A stretch of DNA of 64,000 nucleotides. It comes from Arthrobacter sp. MA-N2 (GTDB lineage: Bacteria; Actinomycetota; Actinomycetes; Actinomycetales; Micrococcaceae). Position numbers and translations under genes: made by a program. Shown piece by piece: positions 43,499 to 50,004 of the stretch (position 1 is its first letter; every line of letters begins with the position of its first letter). The notes beneath the pieces were generated by a model, which ran no database searches, was not told the origin of the DNA, and saw nothing but the letters and a program-made list of their open reading frames with translations. The stretch is from assembly GCF_000517125.1 (NCBI RefSeq), contig NZ_KI912155.1, positions 621,707-685,706 on the forward strand. Direction: 5' to 3'.

Positions 43499-45172
43499 TC
43501 AGAGTCCGAGGCGGGCGATCGCTTGCTCCCGCATGTCGACCTTGCGGACCTTCCCCGACACGGTCATGGGGAAGCTCTCCCGGATGTCCACGTAGCGCGG
43601 AATTTTGTAGTGGGCCAGCTTGCCGCGACAGAATTCCTGCACTCCGGCCAGGTCCAAAGCTGATCCCGGTTTCAGGATGATGCAGGCCATCAGTTCCTCC
43701 CCGAACTTGGCATCCGGGACCCCGATCACTTGGACATCCTGGATGGCGGGATGCCGGTACAGGAACTCCTCGATCTCGCGGGGATAGACGTTCTCGCCGC
43801 CACGGATGACCATGTCCTTCATGCGGCCTTCGATCACGATGAAACCCTCCGGATCCATCCGGGCGAGGTCGCCGGTGTGCATCCAGCCTTCGTCGTCGAT
43901 GGCCTCGGCCGTTTTGTCCGGCTGGCCCCAGTACCCTGCCATGACGGAGTAGCCGCGTGTGCAGAGCTCGCCGATCCCGCCCCGTTCCATGGTTTCGCCC
44001 GTGCCAGGATCCACGATCTTGGACTCGAGCCGCGGCATGGTGCGCCCCACCGTGGTGGTCCGCTGCTGCAGGGTGTCCGCCGCGAGGGTCATGGTGGACA
44101 CCGGCGAGGTCTCGGTCATGCCGTAGCAAATGGCCACGTCCCGCATGTTCATCTCGGAGATGACGCGCTCCATGACCTCGATAGGGCACAGTGAGCCGGC
44201 CATGACGCCGGTGCGCAGCGTGGAGAGGTCGTAGGAGGCGAAATCCGGCAAAGCCAACTCGGCGATGAACATAGTGGGCACCCCGTACAGCGCGGTTCCG
44301 CCGAAGTCCTGCACCGCCTCCAGGGTAGCGGCCGGGGTGAATCCGCGCCCGGGAATGATGGTGGCTGCCCCGAAGCTCAGGGCGTTGAGGTTCCCGATGA
44401 CCATGCCAAAACAGTGGTAGAACGGCACCGGAAGGACCACCCGGTCGCGTTCCGTATAGCCCAGCAGCCTGCCGATCTGGTTGCCGTTGTTGAGGATATT
44501 GTGGTGCGTCAACGTGGCACCCTTGGGGAACCCCGTGGTCCCGGAGGTGTACTGCAGGTTGATGGGATCGTGCGCGTCCAGTTCCGCCATCCGCGCCGTG
44601 AGCGCTAAGGGCGCGACGTCGTCTGCCCGCTTCAGCAGCTCCGCAAACGTCAGCTCGGCGTCCATTTGCGGTTCACCTGCGTTGAGCATGTCCAGTCCTA
44701 GATCGGGAAGGAACACCAGCTCCCGAAGCTCCGGGCACCTGGCCAAGGCCTCCCGGGCCATGCCCACATAGTCGCTGTTCTTGTCCGACGGAGCGGCCAC
44801 CAGCATCCGCATGCCGTTCTGCCGGACCACGAATTCGAGTTCGTGGCTGCGGTAGGCCGGGTTGACGTTGACCAGGATCGCGCCGATCTTCGCCGTGGCG
44901 TACTGCAGGATGGTCCATTCGGCGCAGTTCGGGCTCCAGATACCTACCCGGTCACCTTTGGCGACACCCATGGCGAGCAGGGCACGGGCGAGGCGGTCGA
45001 CGTCATCGTTCAGTTTTTCGTAGCTCCAGCGCCGGGCCTCAGCGCCCGGAACAGGGGCCGCTTCGATGAGCGCATCCCGTAGCGGGAACCGCACCGCGAC
45101 GCGTTCAAAATTGGCGCCGATGGTCTCTTCAAGCAGCGGGACGTCAGTGTCCCCGGCTGTGTAGGAAAGCAT
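43499..45172 (-). CDS. AMP-forming fatty-acyl-CoA synthetase
   Basis: A 557-residue adenylate-forming enzyme that activates a carboxylic acid as acyl-AMP, then transfers it to CoA. Motifs: the P-loop LQYTSGTTGFPKGATLTHHN, the ATP site AICYGMTETSPVS, and the hinge/C-domain DEGWMHTGDLARMDPEGFI, IRGGENVYPREIE and the catalytic Lys in VSGKVRKVDMRE. The sequence is near medium- to long-chain acyl-CoA synthetases. It is downstream of no lipid operon here; its own upstream gap is short. Confidence 0.92.
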   Translation of the reverse strand: MLSYTAGDTDVPLLEETIGANFERVAVRFPLRDALIEAAPVPGAEARRWSYEKLNDDVDRLARALLAMGVAKGDRVGIWSPNCAEWTILQYATAKIGAILVNVNPAYRSHELEFVVRQNGMRMLVAAPSDKNSDYVGMAREALARCPELRELVFLPDLGLDMLNAGEPQMDAELTFAELLKRADDVAPLALTARMAELDAHDPINLQYTSGTTGFPKGATLTHHNILNNGNQIGRLLGYTERDRVVLPVPFYHCFGMVIGNLNALSFGAATIIPGRGFTPAATLEAVQDFGGTALYGVPTMFIAELALPDFASYDLSTLRTGVMAGSLCPIEVMERVISEMNMRDVAICYGMTETSPVSTMTLAADTLQQRTTTVGRTMPRLESKIVDPGTGETMERGGIGELCTRGYSVMAGYWGQPDKTAEAIDDEGWMHTGDLARMDPEGFIVIEGRMKDMVIRGGENVYPREIEEFLYRHPAIQDVQVIGVPDAKFGEELMACIILKPGSALDLAGVQEFCRGKLAHYKIPRYVDIRESFPMTVSGKVRKVDMREQAIARLGL

Positions 45173-45274
45173 GAACGCACGCTACCAACTACGCAGGTCC
45201 AAGAGAAGGCTTTTGCTTGGAAGTCCTACAAAATATTTCAGGCGCTAGCCGCAGCAGCCGGTAATGTGAATCCC

Positions 45275-45553
45275 ATGAGTGCACCCATTGACCTGCAAGC
45301 CACGTTCATTCCTAACGACGGCGAATTCTTCCGCGTTAAGCTCGCCCTGGAAATCGCGATCGACGAGGTAGTGAACGAGCCCGGTTGCATCCGTTACGAA
45401 CTCACCGAAGCCAACGAGGACAAGCTGGTGCTGACCGAGCAGTGGGCCTCCGAAGAACACCTCGACATGCACTCCAAGGGCATCGCCGTCCAAGACCTCA
45501 ACGAATCCCTCAGCGCGCTGCTCGCTGAGCCGGTCAAGCTCGAGCGCCTCTAG
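45275..45553 (+). CDS. Antibiotic-biosynthesis-monooxygenase (ABM) fold protein
   Basis: A 92-residue dimeric ferredoxin-like protein. Motifs include EVVNEPGCIRYELTEANEDKLVL and TEQWASEEHLDMHSKG, typical of putative quinol monooxygenases of the ABM/YgiN type. These small proteins act on quinones or haem, or have no catalytic role. Start at 45275 (MSAPIDL) is favoured over a GTG nine bases upstream. It converges on trxA with a four-base overlap. Confidence 0.85.
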   Translation: MSAPIDLQATFIPNDGEFFRVKLALEIAIDEVVNEPGCIRYELTEANEDKLVLTEQWASEEHLDMHSKGIAVQDLNESLSALLAEPVKLERL

Positions 45554-45921
45554 GAGTTTTCGGCGCGCTGCTTCGCGATATGCGCGTGGACCTCGGTCAT
45601 GTCCAATCCCTTGACAGCCTCGATGACCTGCTCCAGTTGAGGGCCGTTCAGTGCGCCCGGCTGGGAGAACACGAGGACCTTCTCGCGGAAGGCCATGAGC
45701 GTGGGGATAGAGGAGATACCGGCCTCGGCGGCGAGCTGCTGCTCGGCCTCGGTGTCCACTTTAGCGAAGAAGACATCGTCGTGCTTCTCGGAAGCGGCCT
45801 GATATGTGGGGGCAAACTGCCTGCACGGGCCGCACCACGCAGCCCAGAAATCCACTAGGACAATGTCATTGCCCTCAATGGTCGTTGCGAACTGCTCGCC
45901 GGTGATGTCTACAGTAGCCAT
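45550..45921 (-). CDS. trxA: Thioredoxin
   Basis: A 123-residue thioredoxin-fold protein with the active site WAAWCGPCRQFAP and the family helix VLVDFWAAW before it; the cis-Pro loop is SSIPTLMAF. It reduces protein disulfides with electrons from thioredoxin reductase. It is a little longer than E. coli TrxA (109) because of a C-terminal extension. A second or main trxA elsewhere cannot be ruled out. No reductase gene is adjacent. Confidence 0.92.
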   Translation of the reverse strand: MATVDITGEQFATTIEGNDIVLVDFWAAWCGPCRQFAPTYQAASEKHDDVFFAKVDTEAEQQLAAEAGISSIPTLMAFREKVLVFSQPGALNGPQLEQVIEAVKGLDMTEVHAHIAKQRAENS

Positions 45922-46032
45922 GCATCCACGGTACGCGACGACGCGATCGAAGTCGCCCTTGTTCGCTACCCGGCAAACCGGGAATAAAGCACGACGGCGG
46001 GCGGCCGGCTTGGGGCCGCCGGGTACCTTCGC

Positions 46033-46578
46033 CTAGTGCCAGAGGTGCGGTGCGGCCCGGCGTGCACCGGGAAGCGCATTGTTCTCCCGCCATTCGTGGA
46101 TCCATTCGGGAAGCTCAAGGTCCGCGGGCGGCTCCCCGAACTCGGCCAGGATTTCCTCCTGGCTCACGGGCATGCCCTTCGCGACAAGCCGCGTGGCAAT
46201 GTGCGCACGGGCGTAGATCTCGCCGTCGACCACCATGCGCTGTTCGAAGTAGATCGCTTTAGAGTCGAGTCCGGTGATCTTTGACTCGATAGTGTACCGC
46301 TGCCAAAGCTGCAACGACTTCCGGAACGCGATGGTCTCCCCCGCAGCTACGGGGCTCCAGCCCCGGCGGCGCATCTTCTGCCAGATCCCTGCGCGCACCA
46401 TGAGGTCGAAGCGTCCGAGGTCCATCAGTGAGAAGTACATGCCGTTGTTGACGTGCATGGCAATGTCGATGTCTGTGGGCAGCACCCGCATGGGCAGCGA
46501 GGACGTACCCCAAACGCTGAGCCGGCTCCGCCTGGACGAGGTGAACAAGATCAAAAGGGTTCGGAGAAGCAAATGCAT
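46033..46578 (-). CDS. Acyl-CoA thioesterase-like hotdog protein
   Basis: A 181-residue 4HBT-type hotdog protein. The conserved asparagine-rich turn is MHVNNGMYFSLMDLGRFDLM, followed by FRKSLQLWQRYTIESKITGLD and a second-strand region with ARAHIATRLVAKGM. The N-terminal 30 residues are hydrophobic and basic, similar to THEM6-like thioesterases. It probably hydrolyses an acyl-CoA or acyl carrier thioester, but the substrate is unknown. Confidence 0.83.
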   Translation of the reverse strand: MHLLLRTLLILFTSSRRSRLSVWGTSSLPMRVLPTDIDIAMHVNNGMYFSLMDLGRFDLMVRAGIWQKMRRRGWSPVAAGETIAFRKSLQLWQRYTIESKITGLDSKAIYFEQRMVVDGEIYARAHIATRLVAKGMPVSQEEILAEFGEPPADLELPEWIHEWRENNALPGARRAAPHLWH

Positions 46579-46717
46579 AATCGCAATGTTACTTCGCAGT
46601 AATATTGCGCGGAAGCTTTGTTTTGTGCGTCGCTGGATAGCTTGACGTTTACCGCCGGTTCACGTACCGCGGGCAAAATGTCTGGAAACAAAATGAAGAA
46701 GGTATCAAGGAGATTCA

Positions 46718-46942
46718 GTGCGCATCACCACTACTACCAGGCCGCACGCAGGCGCGTGGCCGGAACTACCCCTTCACCAAGAGCTGGTCCTGCAGGACGC
46801 CCGCGGCAACAGGATCGTGGGCACCCTGGACGGCATGACCGAGGACCGCAGCACGCTTTGGATCCAGCTGTCCGGCGGACTGGGACGGCAACTGGTCCAC
46901 CACCTGGATGGCTACTGGCTGGAGCCGGGCAGCGCCAGCTAA
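46718..46942 (+). CDS. Small conserved-looking protein, unknown function
   Basis: A 74-residue protein with a GTG start at 46718 and a good ribosome site (AAGGAG, 46707-46712). It is largely beta-rich: LVLQDARGNRIVGTLDGMTEDRSTLWIQLSGGLGRQLVHHLDGYWL. I do not recognise a family. It is the last chromosomal gene before the integrative element and is followed by a strong hairpin. Confidence 0.65.
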   Translation: MRITTTTRPHAGAWPELPLHQELVLQDARGNRIVGTLDGMTEDRSTLWIQLSGGLGRQLVHHLDGYWLEPGSAS

Positions 46943-47030
46943 CCCAACTCCGATACGCCAAATCCCTGACGACACCCGGATATGGGTGTCAAGAGACCAG
47001 CTGCGCGTCGCAGGCCATTTTCCCCACAAA

Positions 47031-47064
47031 AAATCCCCGGAACCATGTGTGGTTCCGGGGATTT
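47031..47064. terminator. Strong hairpin terminator next to attL
   Basis: A perfect 15-bp stem, AAATCCCCGGAACCA / TGGTTCCGGGGATTT, with a TGTG loop, followed by TAATTTT on the plus strand and preceded by A-runs (T-runs on the minus strand). It probably terminates the small gene at 46718 and, before integration, the minus-strand tRNA-Tyr transcript. Confidence 0.88.
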
Positions 47065-47069
47065 AATTT

Positions 47070-47122
47070 TGTGGCAGATGAGGGATTCGAACCCCCGTAG
47101 GCGTTGCCAGCTGATTTACAGT
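47070..47122. repeat. attL: displaced 3' end of tRNA-Tyr
   Basis: A 53-bp segment that is identical to 60813-60865, beginning TGTGGCAGATGAGGGATTCG and ending GCTGATTTACAGT. It contains the anticodon-to-3' part of tRNA-Tyr only; the 5' half does not follow, so this is not a functional tRNA. It marks the left junction of the integrated element. Confidence 0.95.
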
Positions 47123-47238
47123 GATTTCACCGCCGTGATCGGCTGGTATCGCCCATGGCGTTCAGTCCGGAATCTAGGCTATTTTCACGGCTGCAGGGCT
47201 GCCTAGATGGCATGTGATGTCCGGCCATGCTCAGGAGT

Positions 47239-47261
47239 GTGTGCTCACGGGGTGCTCACGG
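47239..47261 (+). promoter_or_regulatory. Bipartite GTGCTCAC site S1 (near attL)
   Basis: GTGTGCTCAC, three bases, GTGCTCACGG: two octamers 11 bp apart, 117 bp inside attL. Related sites lie at 49984, 54629 and 60718. Confidence 0.65.
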
Positions 47262-47273
47262 CAGGGCGACGAT

Positions 47274-47822
47274 TCAGGAGTCTTTGTCATCGTTCTTCGA
47301 AGGGCGACCGTTAATCGCCTCAATAATTCTCGGCGCACCAGCGACAACTGGTGCGGCCAAGAAAACAGCACCCTCTGGATGACCGGCGCTGATTGTCAGG
47401 TATCCCAAGAAGAGTCCAAGCAGTCCGATCAAGATAACTCCGGTCATACCAGCGACCGTAGCGAACATCTGGGTGAACGCGAGACGCTTGGTAACGGTCA
47501 ACTTCGTTTCTAGTTCCCGTTCAGTCATCGCAAAAACCCTGCCGGGAAAGCTTGGATGAACTTCGCCGTACGCCTTTAGCGTTGGGCCGTCCGGGAGCGG
47601 TCCGCTGTGGAACGTCGTCTGTTGGACGGAGAAGAGTTCGCCCTGCCCGGAGATGGGCTCAGTGTCGTCATCGATTTCTCCAGCGACTGACCCACCGTTG
47701 CCCATGATTCGGCCACGAAGCTGCGGTCCATGGTTTCGTTGTAGAGCTGTTCGAGGCTCCTCGTAGATCCCATCGCCATCGCTGCCCCGTCCAGCATTTG
47801 GCTCCAAATCTTGCTCATGCAT
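47274..47822 (-). CDS. DUF2335-like membrane protein (element cargo)
   Basis: A 182-residue protein. The first 75 residues are polar and acidic. Then comes the DUF2335-type block: TFHSGPLPDGPTLKAYGEVHPSF, GRVFAMTERELETKLTVTK, followed by two adjacent membrane helices (about residues 122-141 and 146-165) and a polar C-terminus (GRPSKNDDKDS). DUF2335 proteins are small two-helix membrane proteins common on mobile elements; their function is unknown, and superinfection exclusion is a guess. Last gene on the left edge of the element. Confidence 0.65.
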   Translation of the reverse strand: MHEQDLEPNAGRGSDGDGIYEEPRTALQRNHGPQLRGRIMGNGGSVAGEIDDDTEPISGQGELFSVQQTTFHSGPLPDGPTLKAYGEVHPSFPGRVFAMTERELETKLTVTKRLAFTQMFATVAGMTGVILIGLLGLFLGYLTISAGHPEGAVFLAAPVVAGAPRIIEAINGRPSKNDDKDS

Positions 47823-47892
47823 TGACCCTACCCCGGTTAGCTGTAAATTCTCTATGCCTCTCAGACATTCGCAAGAAGCCTAGCTGATGCGA

Positions 47893-48108
47893 TCACCGAC
47901 TTGCTTTCGGCTGCTGCTTGCGGAACCTCTCCACATCCGACCAGGGGATCCGGATCGGGGAGGAGTGCCTGCCGGACCCGGTCTTGTAGGCGTTGGGGAA
48001 GTCCCCGGAACGGGCCATCATGCGCACCGTGTCGGGGTGCAGGCCGAGGTGTTCGGCGACTTCCTTGACCTTCGCGTCGCCTGTCATGGGTGCTGGTTTC
48101 TCAGTCAT
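47893..48108 (-). CDS. Helix-turn-helix protein, excisionase-like
   Basis: A 71-residue protein with a MerR/AlpA-type helix-turn-helix: VKEVAEHLGLHPDTVRMMARSGDFPNAYK-like sequence, then a short wing (GRHSSPIRIPWSDVERF). This is the layout of Xis-type or AlpA-type recombination directionality factors and small regulators. The start at 48108 (MTEKPAPM) is preferred to one 24 bases upstream. Together with the HTH protein at 58660, one of these is probably the excisionase for the integrase. Confidence 0.72.
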   Translation of the reverse strand: MTEKPAPMTGDAKVKEVAEHLGLHPDTVRMMARSGDFPNAYKTGSGRHSSPIRIPWSDVERFRKQQPKASR

Positions 48109-48280
48109 GCGCAGCAACCTACAGCAATCCATCGGCCCGCGTCGGGTAGTTACCTAGTGCCCCTTAGGACTTACCTAGAGTTCCCCAGAACTACCCAGAT
48201 CCGCCCGAAATATCCGACATAAATGCGATCACATTGACGTCGATCTATTAATTGCCCAAGCCGCCACCTACCATCAGTCC

Positions 48281-48817
48281 ATGAAATCAATATTGGGGGT
48301 AGCCAGCGCCGTCCTGCTGGCAATTTCATTGGCATCGTGCGGCTCCACGGCGGCGGCAACGTCTCCGAGCTCGCCGACCGCGACGCCAAAGCCGACAACC
48401 TATTACGGGGAAACAGCAACCGCGATCGCCGCGCTCATCCCGGATTGCACGGACGTCAAGGCGGGCGACGTGGCCAAGGGCGGCCCTGGCCTCGTTTCGA
48501 TAGGCTCGTGCGTCCTCGGTGGCCGCACGGTGGATGTTTATAGTTGGGCCGACCGCAGTGCCGAAGTAAGTATGGGGACCCTCTTGCGGGCCAACAAGGA
48601 GGCCGTAACCTACGCCAGCGGCACCGGGTGGTCAGCATTCGTTCGGCGCGATATGACTTTTCAGTGGCAGCTCACCAACCAGGCAGACAAGCTTCTAGCA
48701 GCCGCCTGGAACCATGCCAGTGCTACAGCTCCGGATCTTCCCGGAGAGCTCGAGGTATCGAAGAAGATCGCCGACGCCTTGGGCGGACAGGTGAACCAGT
48801 ACCAACCTACTTCTTAG
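48281..48817 (+). CDS. Element-encoded lipoprotein
   Basis: A 178-residue protein with a lipoprotein signal peptide (MKSILGVASAVLLAISLASC, lipobox LASC), then a Ser/Thr/Pro linker (about residues 22-40). The folded part has a pair of cysteines (IPDCTDVKAG and SIGSCVLGGR) likely forming a disulfide, and one central helix-rich region. It would face the cell exterior. No family recognised. It converges on the neighbouring coiled-coil gene and overlaps it by 11 bases. Surface lipoproteins on prophages often act in superinfection exclusion; that is only an inference here. Confidence 0.7.
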   Translation: MKSILGVASAVLLAISLASCGSTAAATSPSSPTATPKPTTYYGETATAIAALIPDCTDVKAGDVAKGGPGLVSIGSCVLGGRTVDVYSWADRSAEVSMGTLLRANKEAVTYASGTGWSAFVRRDMTFQWQLTNQADKLLAAAWNHASATAPDLPGELEVSKKIADALGGQVNQYQPTS

Positions 48818-49451
48818 CCTCCAGCGCCTTCCGCTTGGCATCCTCGGTTGTCCAGACGCATTCAGCCCCAGTGCGGGTCTCCCACAGAATGCGATAAGTC
48901 AGCCGGAGAGTCGGTGACGGCATGTAAAAGATCGCTTTAGCCGAAAACTCTTCCCGCATCCTCACCGCAGCCACATTGGCTGCCGCCCAGCGTTCTTTGA
49001 GATCGACCTCAATCGACATCCCGTGAGAAATATCCTGGGGATCCGTATGGATGTCCACACCATCGCCTTTGAGCATCAGACGCGCCTTGTAGCCGGGGTC
49101 CGCACCCGTGTTTGTCGCCCTCCAGATGCCGCCCTCGCTACCATCTTCCACGATCCATACAACGTCGTTACGCTCCCCGGAGCGGGCATTGCTGAGCTCG
49201 GCAAGATCAGCCGTTCGCTTTGCCTCGGCCGCCGATTCCTCGGCCGCCTTCGTAGCCCTCCGGGCGACGGCAAGAGCCTCATCTGCTGTCTGGTTCGCCT
49301 TCTCCGCGCTGGCTGCCTGGCGTTTGGCCGCGATGAGCGCATCTGCCGCTGTTTGGTTCGCCTTTCCGGCGCGCCGGAATCCGAGTACCCCGAATATCAG
49401 AGCAGCTATCGACGCCGTCCAAGTAGCGATGTCCCCCCACTGAATCTGCAT
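48807..49451 (-). CDS. Membrane-anchored coiled-coil protein
   Basis: A 214-residue protein. Residues about 8-26 (IATWTASIAALIFGVLGF) form one membrane segment; residues 30-85 are an Ala/Glu/Lys coiled coil with two related stretches (AGKANQTAADALIAAKRQAA and EKANQTADEALAVARRATKA). The C-terminal 120 residues look folded and beta-rich (VVWIVEDGSEGGIWRATNTG, AIFYMPSPTLRLTYRILWE). No family recognised. The layout resembles membrane-anchored sensor or defence-type proteins but no catalytic residues are visible. Confidence 0.65.
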   Translation of the reverse strand: MQIQWGDIATWTASIAALIFGVLGFRRAGKANQTAADALIAAKRQAASAEKANQTADEALAVARRATKAAEESAAEAKRTADLAELSNARSGERNDVVWIVEDGSEGGIWRATNTGADPGYKARLMLKGDGVDIHTDPQDISHGMSIEVDLKERWAAANVAAVRMREEFSAKAIFYMPSPTLRLTYRILWETRTGAECVWTTEDAKRKALEAKK

Positions 49452-49512
49452 TGACCGATACTACCGGGAGGAGGCGCCCGTTCCACCCGGTATAAGACCG
49501 CAGGTGAGGCCT

Positions 49513-49689
49513 ATGATCATGACCATGATGACCTTCAGAGTTACTCATAAGAACAAGCTGGAAACCACGATTGCCGAGTTTCAAGCCGTTGACCAATCCG
49601 AAGCGGAAATCATCGGCAAGGAGTACGCCAACGGGACTATTTACGGCTTGTGGATCCGGCAGACAAACGGCGACTGGTTGGAAGTCTGA
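49513..49689 (+). CDS. Small hypothetical protein
   Basis: A 58-residue protein: MMTFRVTHKNKLETTIAEFQ, then DQSEAEIIGKEYANGTIYGLW and IRQTNGDWLEV. A GGTGAGG site lies 6 bases before the ATG at 49513; several in-frame ATGs follow within 20 bases, so the exact start is unclear. No family recognised. Confidence 0.5.
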   Translation: MIMTMMTFRVTHKNKLETTIAEFQAVDQSEAEIIGKEYANGTIYGLWIRQTNGDWLEV

Positions 49690-49757
49690 CAACGGGGACG
49701 CCCAGCGGGTCAAAGAAAGTGGGACGCCGGGCTAATGCCACACAACGTCCCTCTTCT

Positions 49758-49830
49758 AATCCTTGGCGGGGATCGAACCCGCGACCAGCCCTTAGTTAGA
49801 GAGCCGCTCTATCCACTGAGCTACAAGGCC
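49758..49830 (-). tRNA. tRNA-like gene, apparent anticodon AAC (Val), in the element
   Basis: On the minus strand: acceptor GGCCTTG/CAAGGAT (one G-A mismatch at the second pair), D-arm GCTCAGTGGATAGAGC, anticodon arm GCTCT-CTAACTA-AGGGC, variable TGGTC and T-arm GCGGG-TTCGATC-CCCGC. No CCA is encoded. The loop reads anticodon AAC with an unusual U at position 37. A34 is rare in bacterial Val tRNAs, so this may be a degenerate phage tRNA or a tRNA-like element rather than a functional isoacceptor. Confidence 0.6.
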
Positions 49831-49914
49831 ATGTCATTCAAGCGAATGAATGAGGCTTCAGGCTACCGTGCAAAGTCTCAGCTAACAAAATGGAGTAGCT
49901 CAAATTGTTGCCCT

Positions 49915-49949
49915 GGCCTGTGAGCTGATTCCGTATCAACTCACAGGCC
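49915..49949. terminator. Hairpin downstream of the tape-measure gene
   Basis: A 10-bp perfect stem, GGCCTGTGAG / CTCACAGGCC, with a 15-base loop, 55 bp past the end of the leftward operon. No T-run follows, so it may act with Rho or as an RNA-end stabiliser. The rest of the 315-bp gap 49690-50004 holds the tRNA-like gene and site S2. Confidence 0.55.
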
Positions 49950-49983
49950 TGGATTCCTTGCTATTGCTGGGCACTTTTTGCCG

Positions 49984-50004
49984 GTGATCACAGCGTGAGC
50001 ACAC
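49984..50004 (-). promoter_or_regulatory. Bipartite GTGCTCAC site S2 (abuts tape-measure stop)
   Basis: Read on the minus strand: GTGTGCTCAC, three bases, GTGATCAC. It ends at base 50004, immediately next to the tape-measure stop codon (50005-50007), and is nearly the same as S4 at the other end of the element. Confidence 0.65.

Noticed and set aside
46618..47100. Plus-strand frame of 160 residues ending in the att repeat
   Set aside because: It lacks a ribosome site, overlaps the better-supported gene at 46718 and runs through a terminator hairpin.
47070..47122. A second tRNA-Tyr gene
   Set aside because: Only the 3' half is present; no acceptor 5' strand or D-arm follows. It is the attL repeat.
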